Source: Phialophora verrucosa (Eukaryota; Ascomycota; Eurotiomycetes; Chaetothyriales; Herpotrichiellaceae). From it: a DNA stretch of 64,000 nt. Under the pieces are notes generated by a model. It made no database searches, had not been told where the DNA came from, and worked only from the letters and a program-made list of their open reading frames with translations. The stretch covers positions 2,170,001-2,234,000 of the forward strand of contig MSED01000004.1 in the NCBI GenBank assembly GCA_002099365.1, written 5' to 3'. Both the position numbers and the translations under genes were made by a program. Below are positions 11,827 through 24,318 of the stretch, piece after piece (position 1 is the first letter of the stretch; every line of letters begins with the position of its first letter).

Positions 11827-13155
11827 TCAAGGTAGATTTTCCTTCACTTCGTTGTCGTCTGAAAACGGCCCCGCGTCATGCTTGACAAGCTCTGGCCGAA
11901 GCGTCGGGCTTGCCACGATCATGTGCTGAGGATCCCTCGCACGGTTGATTGAGTCCTCGATAAGAGCGCTCAACGTGGCGCTGCCCGTGTGTCTGTGTGT
12001 CGTCCCGCTTGAAGAGCCCCTAGAGAAATCCTGGATACCACTGACGGACGAAGATCTTGCCGAATGATTTACCGCGAACGGTTGCCTTGGTATTACAAGA
12101 GGCGAAACAGGTGATTCTTCAATGACTGTGCTGGGAGTTGTAGCAACAGGCGACGCAACGACCTCCTTTTCGTCGACAAAAACCTGAACACTTTCTTGAG
12201 AGCTCGTGCCGGTGGTGCTTTTGCGAGCAGCTTCTTTAGCCAGATTTGCAAGCGTTGGCACTCTGTTTGCTGAGTTGGCCTTCTTGACCTCGATGGGCCT
12301 CGCCGTAACGTTTCTCGCGACAATGGAGCTGTTACTGCTTCCCATTTTAGATACTTGTGGAATCTGTGGGGTTCTTGAACTGGGCGTCGACGACGTGCCT
12401 GGCGTATTGGACCCAGATTTGACGCTGACGACATTGGCTTGTGCCCGAAAAGCCTGCACGGCTGGAACGGGTGGGACAATAGCATCGCTACGATATATAG
12501 TGGTAGCCACGCTTGCTCGAGCCAAACTGGGTGCGACGCTGAATCTCGGGTCAATTGAAGATGTGTCTGACCAGGTAGAATCCCTGAGGTCCCTCGGCAT
12601 AAAGAAATGTTGCTCAACTTGGGGTGACGAGGCCGCAGAATTGCCAGCAAGACTTCCGGGTATAGCAGGTACTGGTGGAACGTGAAGGCCTGGAGACTCA
12701 GGAGGTGATCGAACCGTGACGCCGGGAATATAGGCGATCTGAATAACGTTCGAGGCTCGAGTGAGAACTGTGGAAGCAATTGAATGCGCAGAGCGAGTTG
12801 ATTGACGGTCGGCTCGGTGCAACGTGGATTGATCTCTCTTCTCAGGAGGATCCCACGCCGGAGCTCGCCTTCTCTTGCGAAAGTAGAATCGATAAACCAA
12901 ATAGATGACGACAGCCAGAAGGATAACAGCGCCCAGTACACCCCCAACAATAGGGCCAACAGGTGTGGATTTCTTCGGCGCTGACTGTCCGGGTAAAGAG
13001 CCAATCTTAACGCATGTGGTCGACGCGCAGGAATCGCATGATTGAGCCGTCAGAGAGCATGTCTCGTCAACTGCACATGACGGGCAGACGGGAGGGTCTG
13101 GGGGACACTGGACGCAACGGCGGAAAAGGCGATGTGGTGAGGAGTCAAGGGCCAT
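11827..13155 (-). CDS. Opy2-type membrane anchor of the HOG/filamentation MAPK pathway
   Basis: One uninterrupted frame of 442 residues from ATG 13155. Residues 14-48 form a cysteine-rich module (CVQCPPDPPVCPSC then ETCSLTAQSCDSCAS) typical of the Opy2 N-terminal domain. A single hydrophobic helix follows at about 66-90 and is capped by RKRRR, so the N-terminus should be outside and the long serine/proline-rich tail in the cytosol. The juxtamembrane block IQIAYIPGV is shared by fungal homologues. In yeast, Opy2 recruits Ste50 to the plasma membrane for osmotic and filamentous signalling. There is no cleavable signal peptide; a further 33 in-frame upstream codons look like 5' leader. The family call rests on the cysteine pattern plus topology. 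Confidence 0.82.
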   Translation of the reverse strand: MALDSSPHRLFRRCVQCPPDPPVCPSCAVDETCSLTAQSCDSCASTTCVKIGSLPGQSAPKKSTPVGPIVGGVLGAVILLAVVIYLVYRFYFRKRRRAPAWDPPEKRDQSTLHRADRQSTRSAHSIASTVLTRASNVIQIAYIPGVTVRSPPESPGLHVPPVPAIPGSLAGNSAASSPQVEQHFFMPRDLRDSTWSDTSSIDPRFSVAPSLARASVATTIYRSDAIVPPVPAVQAFRAQANVVSVKSGSNTPGTSSTPSSRTPQIPQVSKMGSSNSSIVARNVTARPIEVKKANSANRVPTLANLAKEAARKSTTGTSSQESVQVFVDEKEVVASPVATTPSTVIEESPVSPLVIPRQPFAVNHSARSSSVSGIQDFSRGSSSGTTHRHTGSATLSALIEDSINRARDPQHMIVASPTLRPELVKHDAGPFSDDNEVKENLP

Positions 13156-15810
13156 GCTGAGCCCTTTGTTCAAATGGTTGAATGGGTAGCGACAGTAGGC
13201 GACGTTTGAATATGTCAATACAGTTCCCGACTTCTTCCCTTCTTCTAGCCGCAAGCCGTTGCTATGTCCGCCTGACTCTGATCCTTGCTAAAAACGCCGC
13301 AGTTCAGTCGAGGGCAACGGCACACGATAGTGATGGGCGTGAACAGGTCTTGAATGAGTGCGATGGTTGACCGTTAGGGTTCGAGGAATGAAAGGAGCGC
13401 TGCGTAATCCGTGCTGTGTGACGGGAACCGTGCCCGAGAAAAAGACAAAGGAATGTGGGACGACGCAGCGTCAGGCAACAAAAGGTCGCGAAAATCAAAG
13501 TTCAGAAATGGCACGAAAGGATCGAATTCGAGTTGGTTTGTTGGAGGATTGAAGTCGAGTGGAATGCACGGGATGGAGAGGAAGCAAGGGCGATGCATCG
13601 GCCAGCAGATCTCTTGTTCTCGGCCTTGGGGAGCAGTTTGGAGAGGATGGCACGGTGGAGGTGAGCAGAAAACGACGTGAGCAGACCCGACAAATCGCGA
13701 TCCAGCTTGGGGGTTGCGGAGGGCATGTGCGAGATGAAGGGGCGATCGTACACGCAACCCCCAGCTGTGGTTGGCAGAGAAGCGACAGCCTATCACCCAG
13801 TAAGGCAAAGGGCCGCCCTCCTTCAAACAACTTGCACCATGAGATTGCCTCGTCTTCCAGCCAGAAATCGTAGTGGTCTTCGTTAAAGAAAGCACAGCAT
13901 GCAACGGGGGGAGCTGAGGCCTCGGACTCAACACCAAAGACTCGCAGTCACTCAGCAGAGCCAGTCGTGGACCTGAGCTTGAATTGCTGTTGCACTACGC
14001 CAAACACTGCTATTCCGGGACGTGTACCTGCCAAGTGTCCCAGCATATGCAGGTCACACTCTCATAGTTTCACCGTCACCTTTTCTCTCGAGGCTCGTGT
14101 GCATATTTCGAGAGCAGCGAGCCTCGAGGCGAAACCTTCAGGACAACTTTGCGAACATGGCCATAACAGAAACTGCGCGCGAGGAAGACAAGCCCGTGTT
14201 CGTCTCATCTCTACCTTGGGCATGCTGACGCCGCCAAATATCCGATCACGAATCCTGCGATCCACATCAATAGGGGCAGAGAAAGGTCTTCATGCGGTTG
14301 TCCACAACATCAGTATATCCACGACAGTCGACTATCGCGGACTATAGCAAGGTGCGATGGGCTCGAGCGCCACAACACAATCAGGATTGTATTTTCTTTT
14401 CCAAAGTTGAACAGTTGCTGCCGTCTTTCAGACCAGTCGCATGGATCCAGTAATTGCCACATGTGGCGCATGAACTGCACAGCCTACCCTTCGCAAGCAG
14501 TTCTAAAATTGGAGCAAAGGCTTTGTAACTCCTCACCCACACAGTAACTCGTTACTCGTCCCTGCACTACAGGCTTACATACTCAGTCGCTGGCTTGCGC
14601 TACTGGGCGATTCCTCGAGCATCTCACGCCGTGGCGCTCAAAGTCCTTGCTGCGGATGGAAAAAGCTGCATGCCATGCTCACTGCAGAAAGACTGTAGTG
14701 CTGGTTGTTTGTGAATCAGCTGAATTGCTGCCCGTGAAAAGTCATCACGATGGAAAGGCAACGCCGGAGATTTAGTGATCACCCACACGACTACGAGTAC
14801 GGAGTATCAGTCAACGATTGATGTCCTCCATTGAGCCCCCTTAAGTTGGTGCAATTCCACTGTTGCGGCATCGAACTGCGGGGGAGGCTCCAAAGTTACT
14901 CGGCGTCCCGCGCGGGCAAACCAGACCCTTGACCTTGGTGGATCAGTGGATCTTGGGTCTTTGGCAATGTTTCATCTTGCGCAGGCTCTGTTTGAGATCT
15001 CAAGATCGATCTCTCGAAGTTGAGTTGCCAGAATGCAGCCTGTGCAGTACCCTCTGGCCTCTCCGAATACTCAATGGGCCAATACTCTCTCAGTATCGTT
15101 ATAGCCCCGTAGCTGTGTGACTACGAGTATAAGGATCTCACTAGCATCCGAGGGGCTGAATGCTTGGTCGCTGATCGGTGTCTTGAGGATTCACCTGGTT
15201 GAAGCACAAGCAACGTGCTACTCCTGCACAGCCTGGTCGGCGGGTTCCACAAGCCTGGTCCAGTAAGCCACTGCCGCCTCTGCATGCCTGTCCGGTGTCG
15301 TCAGCGCTTTGTCCGGGCTCCCTGCATGAGCAGCCCGATTCGCTTCTTTCAGCTTTCAGGGGAGGACTTTTCTTGAAAAACGGCCTGAGCAGCACTCCAG
15401 CTGGGCGTGTGAGGGGGAGAAGGTCAAGAAAACTGAAACACCACCGTCTCTATCGTCTGCACAGGCCTGTAATTCCTAATCCGATCACAATCGACACCTT
15501 GGACCCTGATTCTTTGTCCTTCCGCTCCAGGTTCTAATTCACATTCTTTCTCTTTCACCTTCCATCTCCGCATTCAGTCGGCTCTCCACCTCAATTCAGC
15601 GTCACTCGCTGACAGTCGCATCACCAGCTTTTGAACTCTGACGGGCCCTGGCGGCTGTCATCCTTCTCACTCTCACATCCGCTCACTTACCTGGTGACTG
15701 TCGGGCGTCACTGATTGCCATTTCAGCAATCAAAATATCGCCGGGTGCCGAGCCTCAGTGCTTGAGCTTCCCACTGCTGTGAGACACTACAACTTCAAAT
15801 TGATAGAGTC
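13156..15810. other. Divergent intergenic region upstream of opy2-like and chsB genes
   Basis: 2.65 kb with no supportable gene. The 250 bases before the chitin synthase start are pyrimidine-rich (about 15535-15700), as is common for fungal promoters and 5' leaders. TACGGAGTA occurs at 14798-14806. Confidence 0.6.
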
Positions 15811-18662
15811 ATGGCAAGCCAATATCCAGGCGGCGGCTACGACAACAGCCACCCACTTAATGACATCCCTCCCGGAAATGTAGGTTCTGCGACAGGTCAG
15901 CACAAACTGAAGCCGAACTGACACTTTGTAGGGTTACAGACCCTCTGGACATCACTCCGATGACGAGGCAGAACACTCTCTACTGCACCAAAATACCGCA
16001 TTTCAAAGCCACTATGACGATCCTCATTCCCGACCCTTGACTCCAGGACAAGAGTCGATTTACACTCTAAACGAGACATACGCTGGAGGAGATAAATCAC
16101 AGGTCCCTGTAACAGAATACAACCCTCAACATACACAGGTTTATGGCCAAGGTCCAGGTTACGGATTGACAAACTCGCAAGCTGGGTTTCCAACCGGAGG
16201 ATATGGTGACCCCGTCGAGAGAACCACTTCTACCGAAGCGTGGCAGCAGCGACAAGCTCCCGGCTTCGGCACGGTCAAGCGCTATGCTACCAGGAAGGTC
16301 AAGGTGGTCAATAGCGTTCTGAGCATCGACTATCCAGTTCCTAGCGCCATCCAAAACGCAATCCAGTCAAAATATCGCAACGACCTCGAGGGCGGAAGCG
16401 AGGAGTTCACACACATGCGGTATACGGCAGCGACCTGCGATCCCGACGACTTCACGCTGAAGAATGGCTATAACCTGCGCCCGGCAATGTACAACCGCCA
16501 TACTGAGCTTCTGATCGCAATCACGGCCTACAACGAGGATAAGGTTTTGACTGCTCGCACCTTGCACGGTGTCATGCAGAACATCCGTGACATCGTCAAT
16601 CTGAAAAAGTCTGAATTCTGGAATAAGGGCGGGCCGGCATGGCAGAAAATCGTCGTGTGCCTTGTTTTCGATGGTATCGATCCATGCGACAAAAACACCT
16701 TGGATGTGCTGGCGACCGTGGGTGTATACCAGGACGGTGTCATGAAGAAGGACTTTGATGGCAAGGACACTGTGGTTCACGTCTTTGAATATACCACCCA
16801 GCTCTCCGTCACTGCCAATCAGCAACTCATTCGACCAAACGACAATGATCCTACATCCCTGCCTCCGGTGCAGATGATGTTCTGCCTGAAGCAAAAGAAC
16901 GCCAAGAAGATCAACTCTCATCGATGGCTGTTCAACGCGTTCGGTCGCATCCTGAACCCCGAGGTCTGTGTTTTGCTCGATGCCGGCACAAAACCCGGAC
17001 CGAGAGCTATCGTGTCTCTCTGGGAAGCTTTCTACAATGACAAAGATCTTGGCGGTGCGTGTGGCGAGATCCACGCCATGTTGGGCCGCGGAGGAGTTTT
17101 TGGACGGAAGCTGCTGAATCCCTTGGTCGCTGCACAAAATTTCGAGTACAAGATCAGCAACATCTTGGACAAGCCTCTGGAGAGTTCTTTTGGATACGTC
17201 AGTGTCTTGCCTGGTGCCTTTTCGGCGTATCGTTTCCGAGCCATCATGGGCCGTCCCCTCGAACAGTATTTCCACGGCGACCACACTATGTCCGCACGAC
17301 TAGGGAAGAAGGGTATTGAAGGCATGAACATTTTCAAGAAGAACATGTTTTTGGCCGAGGACCGTATTCTGTGCTTCGAATTGGTCGCCAAAGCGGGATC
17401 AAAGTGGCATCTCACATATGTCAAGGCGTCTAAAGCAGAAACTGATGTGCCTGAGGGTGCTGCGGAGTTCATTGGACAACGACGACGCTGGCTCAACGGG
17501 TCTTTTGCCGCCTCGATCTATTCTCTCATGCATTTCTCCCGCATGTACAAATCCGGCCACAACCTCATACGAATGTTCTTCTTCCACGTCCAGATGGTCT
17601 ACAACATCGTCTCGGTGGTTCTTTCCTGGTTCTCACTTGCAGCATTCTGGCTTACCACCAAGATTCTCATGGACCTAGTGGGTCAACCCAGTGACAGCAA
17701 CAACAATACGGCATTTCCCTTCGGCGACAAAGCGACGCCCATCATCAACACGATCCTGCAATACGTCTACCTGGCTTTTCTGCTACTGCAATTCATCCTC
17801 GCCTTGGGCAACCGACCCAAGGGCTCGAAGCTCGCGTATACCGTGTCATTCTGCGTCTTTGCACTTATCCAACTGTACATCATTGTTTTGTCGATGTACT
17901 TGGTGGTGAGGGCATTCACATCTAAGGATGGCACCGACATTGTCACCAACGAGGGAGCCAACGAGTTCGTCAAGTCTTTCTTCGCTTCGACCGGACCCGG
18001 CATTGTCATAATTGCACTTGCAGCGACATTTGGACTTTACTTTGTGGCCTCGTTCATGTACCTGGATCCTTGGCACATGTTTACATCCTTCTTCCAGTAT
18101 CTGCTACTAATGCCCTCCTTCATCAATATCCTCATGATCTACGCCTTTAGCAATTGGCACGATGTATCATGGGGAACCAAGGGATCAGACAAGGCCGACG
18201 TGCTACCCTCGGCTCAAACCAAGAAGGACGAAAAGGGCAAAACCACCGTGGTCGAAGAAGTGGACAGACCTCAAGCCGACATTGACAGTCAATTCGAAGC
18301 AACAGTCCGACGTGCCCTTGCGCCCTTTGTGCCGCCTGTGGAAAAGGAAGAGAAGACTTTGGAGGATTCGTACAAGAACTTCCGAACTCGACTTGTGGCA
18401 ACTTGGATCTTCTCGAATGCCTTGCTCGCTGTGTTCATTACTAGTGACAGTGTGGACAATTTTGGCTTTACTGTAAGTGTACCAACCCCTTTGCTCAGAC
18501 TGACCCTAGCTAATTGCTCACAAGTCGAGAGCTACGAGTCGAAGCAGTCACTTTTTCCAAGCACTGCTGTGGACGACTGCTGCCCTATCTCTTGTCAGAT
18601 TTACTGGATGTTGTTGGTTCCTCGGAAGGACTGGTCTATTGTGCTGTTTCAACAGAAGATAA
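15811..18662 (+). CDS. chsB: Chitin synthase, class III
   Basis: Three exons (15811-15879, 15932-18472, 18525-18662) encode 915 residues. The enzyme polymerises UDP-GlcNAc into chitin at the plasma membrane of growing tips. Seen: a short Pro/Gly/Tyr-rich N-terminus, the conserved ITAYNEDKVLTARTLHG block, LLDAGTKPG, the EDRILCFELV block, the catalytic QRRRW at residues 539-543, then six or so C-terminal helices. Class III rather than I or II is judged from the short N-terminus and the core sequence as I recall it from Aspergillus ChsB and black-yeast class III enzymes. The last exon supplies the conserved tail ending in GLLCCFNRR; without splicing at 18473-18524 a different tail would be read. 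Length fits the class. Confidence 0.95.
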
Positions 18663-19268
18663 TTGGGCTCCGGATGTTCTGCATTGCAAGGTTGGGTTGG
18701 GCCGGTCAAATTTCCAAGGGGTTACCAAGGCACATCACAAAATATTTCAAGTTGTGCGTACAAAATACGTGTTGGTCGTCGGTTGGAAATCGATACCAGA
18801 GACTAGAGAGGTGAGAAAGGGAGCATGTAAAAAGTACGGTGCATGTCTGCCACACATCGGGCCACTCGCCGATAAAGCCGCGGCTTCCACCTGCCAGTGG
18901 CGTCATGTGAGGCAGACAGACATTCAATATTACTACTCCGTGATGTACCACCCGAAGGCGAATAAAAGACAAATTCAATTATCCCTTTTGCGGTAGAATT
19001 TGCCAGGACTCGCACTGCCCTTCTAGCTGCCTAGGACTGCAACCGTGCCCAACATCGTCGTCTTTCTCCGCCATCAGCCTCAATTCGCCTTTGAGCCTTG
19101 CCGAAACATCAGGCTGCGCCCTACTCCGTTTGCAGTATCTCAACGCAGACCCGAACAACTCAAGTTGTCCCTTATTAGATATCTCCACGTACCTTTAGAA
19201 CTGCCTTCTCAAGCTTGAACTTCTACGACGAGACCACGTCACCGGGGCGGTGACAACCGGCTGGCAAG
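18663..19268. other. Intergenic between chsB and ubc12
   Basis: 606 bases holding the chitin synthase 3' region and the ubc12 promoter. No other feature is visible. Confidence 0.7.
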
Positions 19269-19997
19269 ATGATGAAAATATGGTCAATGGTAGGGGGATT
19301 TGCGGCGTTTGTCATCCTAAGCTGACAGTCGCGTGAAGAAACAACAGCAACAGAAGGATGAGCAGGCGCAAGGAGCGACACAAAAGAAGAAGAAGGTCAC
19401 AGCCGCTCAATTACGGGTGCAGAAAGGTGAGCAAGAGATGAAGAACACACCTCACGAGAAACCATGGCATCTGACACGGCTCCCGCCCAGATCTCAGTGA
19501 ACTCTCCCTCGGAAACACCATGAAGACTACATTCCCCGACCCAGACGACATCCTCAATTTCCAGCTCACTATAGAACCCGACGAAGGCATGTACAAAGGC
19601 GGCAGCTTCGTCTTCAACTTCGCCATCAACCAGAACTTTCCCCACGATCCTCCCAAGGTCAAGTGCACGCAGAAGATATATCACCCGAACATCGATTTGG
19701 AGGGGAATGTGTGTTTGAACATCTTGAGAGAGGATTGGAAGCCTGTGCTCAATTTGAATGCTGTTATAGTCGGCATGCAGGTACGGCGTACTCGGAGTGT
19801 CGGGCATGACTTTCGGGACGATGGGTGCTAACGAACGGGAACAGTTCCTCTTCCTCGAGCCTAATGCTTCCGACCCACTCAACAAGGAGGCGGCCGAAGA
19901 TCTCAGGAACAACAGAGAAGGATTTCGCCGCAACGCACGAACAGCGATGGGTGGGGGTGCAGTGAAGGGGCAGACCTACGATCGAGTCTTGCGATGA
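19269..19997 (+). CDS. ubc12: NEDD8-conjugating enzyme E2 (Ubc12)
   Basis: Four exons (19269-19289, 19339-19426, 19491-19780, 19845-19997) give 183 residues. It is an E2 that receives NEDD8/Rub1 from the Uba3-Ula1 E1 and passes it to cullins. Seen: the N-terminal extension MMKIWSM then a Gln/Lys-rich stretch (in the family this extension docks on the E1), the E2 core with KCTQKIYHPN (HPN at 101-103), and the active cysteine at 111 in GNVCLNILRED, followed by PLNKEAAEDLRNN. The first exon is only seven codons; it is accepted because the N-terminal MxKIW motif is conserved and phase 0 fits. Ubc12 is told from ubiquitin E2s by the extension and the LNLNAVIVGMQFLFLEP segment. Confidence 0.95.
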
Positions 19998-20366
19998 TCT
20001 ACTGTTTGAGGCCTTCTACACAGATTGAGCGTGGCGTTTATGATCAGACGAAATTATGCCACACCAAGAATTTCATTGCATTGCGGACCGGATGATGGTA
20101 AGCCTAGAGGTGGCGTCGGGGTCTTCTGACTGATATGACGGGCAGAGCGCTTTATCAGAGCCACACTTGAATATATGTTCGGACATTCAAAGAAAAAAGC
20201 ATGGTGCTCTAGATGCAGGGCCGCACTGATCGAACCACAAGAATCTACCTCAAGTCGCAGCTGCTGGATTGATGGTTCTAGTGGACGAACAACGCGGCCC
20301 CGCGTGTTTTTCCATTTGCTCCTAACTCAACTTTGGCCTTGCTCCTCCCTACACAAATGAAGGCTG
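19998..20366. other. Convergent intergenic spacer
   Basis: 369 bases between the ends of ubc12 and the coiled-coil gene. No feature is seen beyond expected 3' ends. Confidence 0.65.
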
Positions 20367-21139
20367 TCAAGCCTGCCTATCGACTCCCTTGCTTCTTTGG
20401 CGACTGCAAACCATCGGCCTGTGGTACGTTGTATCACCTTCCTCCGGACCTGATTCAAAGTCCGGTCCGGCAGCCTTTGAAGCTTCATCCTTGATCATAT
20501 CTGGGATTTCCTCCCCGGATTTCTGGAACTTTCCCTGCCACGATATCTCGACGTTTCTCTTGACTATTTTGAAGTTCTCTCTTCCATCATCGCCGCTCAA
20601 GCTTTCTCCCGGGTCATTTGTGCGGCTTCCACTGCGGAAGTCTCTAGAGCTCCCTTTTGGACTGTTGCCTCTCGAGTTCCTGGGATCCAAACTATCGGAA
20701 AGGTCCACATAGGTCCGACTCGACGTACTTGATCCTGAGAATCGGCGATGCTCCCTTCTTGTTGTGGGATGTCTGTGGCTATTTGGTGGCATCACTTGCG
20801 TCTGAAGGTGCTCGGGCCGTCTCGTGGCTGGATCCGTTGCTTCTTCAACTTGAGATTCGTACCCCTGCAGGGCGACGTTGTCCCTTCTGGCGACATCTCT
20901 CTTCCCCCTTAACCTTGCACAGTCTCTTTGCAGACGTTGGATATCTGCATCCTGAGTCTCGTGCGCTCGAGTAGGGTGGCAATGTCTGCCTGCAGTCTCC
21001 TCACGACCGCAGCGTCACGGCGACGCTGCTGTTTTCTGGCCTCTTGCTCGCCTACGCGCTCAGCTTGCAGACGTGCGATTGTCTCTCGGTCTACCTGACG
21101 GTCTTTTCGGTACTTATTCACGACGTCCTCAAAAATCAT
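20367..21139 (-). CDS. Hypothetical coiled-coil protein
   Basis: Two exons (21139-21005 and 20951-20367) are joined over a 53-base intron with GTGAGG and CTCAG ends. Skipping it restores a continuous coiled coil: ETIARLQAERVGEQEARKQQ in exon 1 and IQRLQRDCARLRGKRDVARR in exon 2, giving 239 residues. The second half is polar and low in complexity (Ser/Arg/Gly/Asp), ending with an acidic then basic tail. No catalytic or known domain is recognised. It follows the BTB/POZ gene on the same strand with a 203-base gap, so a functional link is possible but unproven. ATG 21139 is the first in frame; an extra upstream exon cannot be excluded because CTAG lies just before it. Confidence 0.5.
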
Positions 21140-21342
21140 CAGTCTAGAGGAGGTCAAGAACGTGAAATTGTTGCTTCACTCCTGTTTCTGGCGATGGGTT
21201 TTCGAGTTACCAACTGAGAGTCTAGACCGCTTCTCTTCCACCACCCACCAAAGAAGTAGGCAGGAGATCATCGCATTTTTTTGCACTGTATTGCGCAAGA
21301 TCTATCTTTCCGGCGGCACCGCAAAATGATTCAGTCATTGCG

Positions 21343-22304
21343 TTAGGTATAATGCCGGCATCTGCAACCCTTACACCGGATGATCCCACGCTCGTGCTTG
21401 TCCATGTATGAGCCGAAGACCTTGTCGCAATTTCGACAATTGTCATATTTCTCGAGCAGCGTGAGCATGCGATCTCTGTCCGTTGTCATTTCGTCAACTA
21501 TCTGTCTCAGAGCCTCAATGGTTTGTTGCGAATTTTGCAGAGTTTCCTCAAGGGCTCGCTGTGTTTCAATGACCTCTTCAACCCGACAGGCGTGTTCGTG
21601 AGCCTGCCGTAACAACATTTTCCAGGCAACGGGTTCGTGCTGTAGGAGCAGCAAAGTTAGCTCCCCGTCTGATGGGAGATGCTCAGAGTTTTCCAAACAG
21701 AGCTCGAGGATTTGGGCTCTTAGTCCGCTGTCACCATCACTACCATGATTGAAAATTCGAGAGAATGGTTCGAGAAAGGCGTCGGCTCTGAAGTTTGCTT
21801 TGACCGCAGCTGTGAATCTGCTCTTCGCATGTCGCATAAGCTCGCTGATGTCTAGGTACTTGGCCAGCAGGTAGACCTCAGTATGAACCATGAGTTGCTC
21901 CGACTGCCGGCGGAGGGAGTCTGTCTCGTTCTTATTGCTTTCTGGCACCCCTTCATCGCTAAGCACCTCGGGGTCATCGCCAGCTACGTTTTCGTCTTCC
22001 TCCGTTGAAGGGTCGTAATATTCTCCCGTGTACAAGAATTCTAGGACTTTCTGAAAGATGTCGGCATTTTCTTCGCCGAGTGTCCCGCTACCTTCGAGTC
22101 CTTCCTATACATGTGTCGATTAATACTCTGTCCCACGTCACATGAATGGCTTACCTTGAAATTGCCAGCGCATAGCCGGTGCAACACAGCCGACTGACAG
22201 ACGATGCTGCGATGAATTTTGAAATGTCTCCCATCGACAGTCAGGAGAAAGTCGGAAAACTCCCCGGTCTGTAGAAGATGTCTTTGTCGCTCTGCAAAAG
22301 ACAT
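21343..22304 (-). CDS. BTB/POZ domain protein with C-terminal coiled coil and cysteine motifs
   Basis: Two exons (22304-22155, 22104-21343) encode 303 residues. The N-terminal 90 or so form a BTB fold: GEFSDFLLTVDGRHFKIHRS, then SAVLHRLCAGNFK, then ADIFQKVLEFLYTGEY, matching the fungal short BTB family that mediates dimerisation and sometimes Cullin-3 binding. An acidic loop rich in Asp/Glu follows, then a helical BACK-like part (VYLLAKYLDISELMRHAK). The C-terminal third has a coiled coil around LRQIVDEMTTDRDRML and paired cysteines (NCRNC ... RCKGCRC) that look like a small zinc-binding element. ATG 22304 is used; an in-frame ATG seven codons upstream is also possible. Function unknown. Confidence 0.82.
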
Positions 22305-24318
22305 TGTAAAAGAAGACCTTGACAATCAAGTCAATGCCAGATCATCAGCTCCTAAGGTATATTGATGAACGAAAACCGTGCCACAGCCTCCTTCCAAATA
22401 TTATTAGATCAGGTCAGCAAGTGTGTTGTCAAAAGAACGCGGATTTCAGTCAGCGACGATCATCCAACAGAAGAAGATTTGAGATGAATTTGTCGCACGA
22501 GGAGGGTATCTTAAAGTGAAGAGAGAGCAAAATCGAGTGATTGAGAATGCCATCTCCTTGGCAGGCTATAAGTGTATATAATACTTATCTGCTATCCAAT
22601 GACACGGCCCCACGTCGAGACTTCACGAAACCAAACACGAGAAGGTTGGGGACAACAACGACAACGACAATGTAACCTGTGGTGCTTGTTATCTGTAGGA
22701 TAACGTGTCATAGAGCCAGCTCCGCGGATGCGCACAGGATGGCGCTTTGAGTCTGGACTCCCTCTTTGGCAGATAGCTTTTCACGGAAACGAAGACCCGA
22801 TTCTACAACGTAGCCCATGCGAGCGGGAGAGGAGCGGCAAAAGGTTGTGTCCCGTGCATTTATGCGTATTGCAGCAATGAAGGACATCAAGCCAGACATG
22901 CTCCAGCTAAGATCTGTCGTGACATGGCAGACCAAGATGGCCTCAAACGGACACTTTATGGTACTGTAGCGAAAGCTCAACAAGAAGCGGAAGAAGTAGA
23001 AGCTGAGGTTTGGCAGTAAACAGGTATAGTCTAGACAATCATGGTCTCGACGTCCACGAAGTCATCCAACTCGAATCCATCATCCACTGGCGCCGAGCAG
23101 CCCAAATTGCATGCGTGGAAATATCCATAAGATAGTCACCTCGACAGCCTCGTCGCCTCGACACCCTCGTTGCGTCGAATTCTGTGTCAGCTCTTGTCTG
23201 CCCTTGTCACACCTTGTATCTTCCTTCATCTTGCTCTGCTTTCTTGTCATGAATTCTACAACTCCCCGGTTCAACTCGCTCTCGCTTTCCCTCTCTTTCC
23301 TGTTGAGCCTCTCACTGCTCTAATCAACTCCATTGAGCCTGGAATGTTGTCCTTTACTTCTTCTGTGCCTGTTGCTGCTCCATCTTAATCTTTCTTCCCT
23401 TGGTCTCCTGCTCTTGGTGAGCCTTGCGCGGTTCGAGTTCAGCCCTTTTCTGCGCGTTCTCTTTCTTTTCTCGGTCTCATCCAACGTTATCTTCACTGCA
23501 CTGTGCGCATCATGGATTTCGGTCTGGAAACTTATTTTTCTAGAGCCGTGTGATCTCGAGTAACGTGTCCCTCAACCAGCAGAGTAATGGAAAACTTATA
23601 CCACAGGGTCGATTGGTTGAGGGGCAAAATTGATATTGAAAAGAGGGCGCCCCGGTGCCCTTGTGGGATGTGCGTACTCAATCCACGGGGTAATAGCCAA
23701 AGCCGCCACCGGTTGCACATCCAGAGGACACCACGTACGAGAATTACAGTAATTGCTTGTCCTGGTTAGCTGGAAGTTCGTTGGGAGTCCATGGCGCTTG
23801 AGAGCCGGGTGAATTGTGGTCGACGACACCACCACTGCCGCCACCATGGAACGGAGACCAGTCATGGTACACAAGAGACACAGCGTTAACGCCGGAAAGG
23901 GGAGGTGGAGCTCCGCACATGGTCGTGGTCCGGGGCCCGGGGTCCGCCTATCAGGCGCCTTTCTATCCGATGGAAGTCGAAGTCGATTTCCGGCATATAC
24001 AGTACCGTCTTGATGATCGCGTCCGAGCAGGGCTGGATCGGGATTTACCTCGTGAAGTTTACGACGATTGCAGCGTTGGGGAGCTGGGACTGAGTAGCTG
24101 CTTCTGTCAATGTTACCGTATGTGTACTTACGGAGCAGTCCCGAAAAAGAAATTGAATTAATAATACTCACTCTTTGCTCTTTTGACGGGTTACGTTATT
24201 GTGGTGTCTGTATTTCTCTCCTGATCTTATTTCTTTCTTGGTCTGAAGTGACCCTGCTTCAGATAACACGGAACGACATCCAAGAGAAAAGGCACGCCTC
24301 TTCATCCTTCTCGCCGAA
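22305..24318. other. 2-kb stretch without supportable gene
   Basis: Pyrimidine-rich tracts near 23170-23560 and a 191-codon minus frame at 23596-24171 occur, but no domain or consistent exon set was found. The 23800-24150 part has protein-like stretches in several minus frames and may be a decayed gene. Confidence 0.5.

Noticed and set aside
12093..13004. 303-codon minus frame inside the opy2-like gene
   Set aside because: It overlaps in another frame the gene whose cysteine module and membrane helix are clear.
16367..17284. 305-codon minus frame
   Set aside because: Antisense to the conserved chitin synthase core.
23596..24171. 191-codon minus frame
   Set aside because: No recognised domain and stretches of protein-like sequence occur in several frames; at best a decayed gene, not enough to call.
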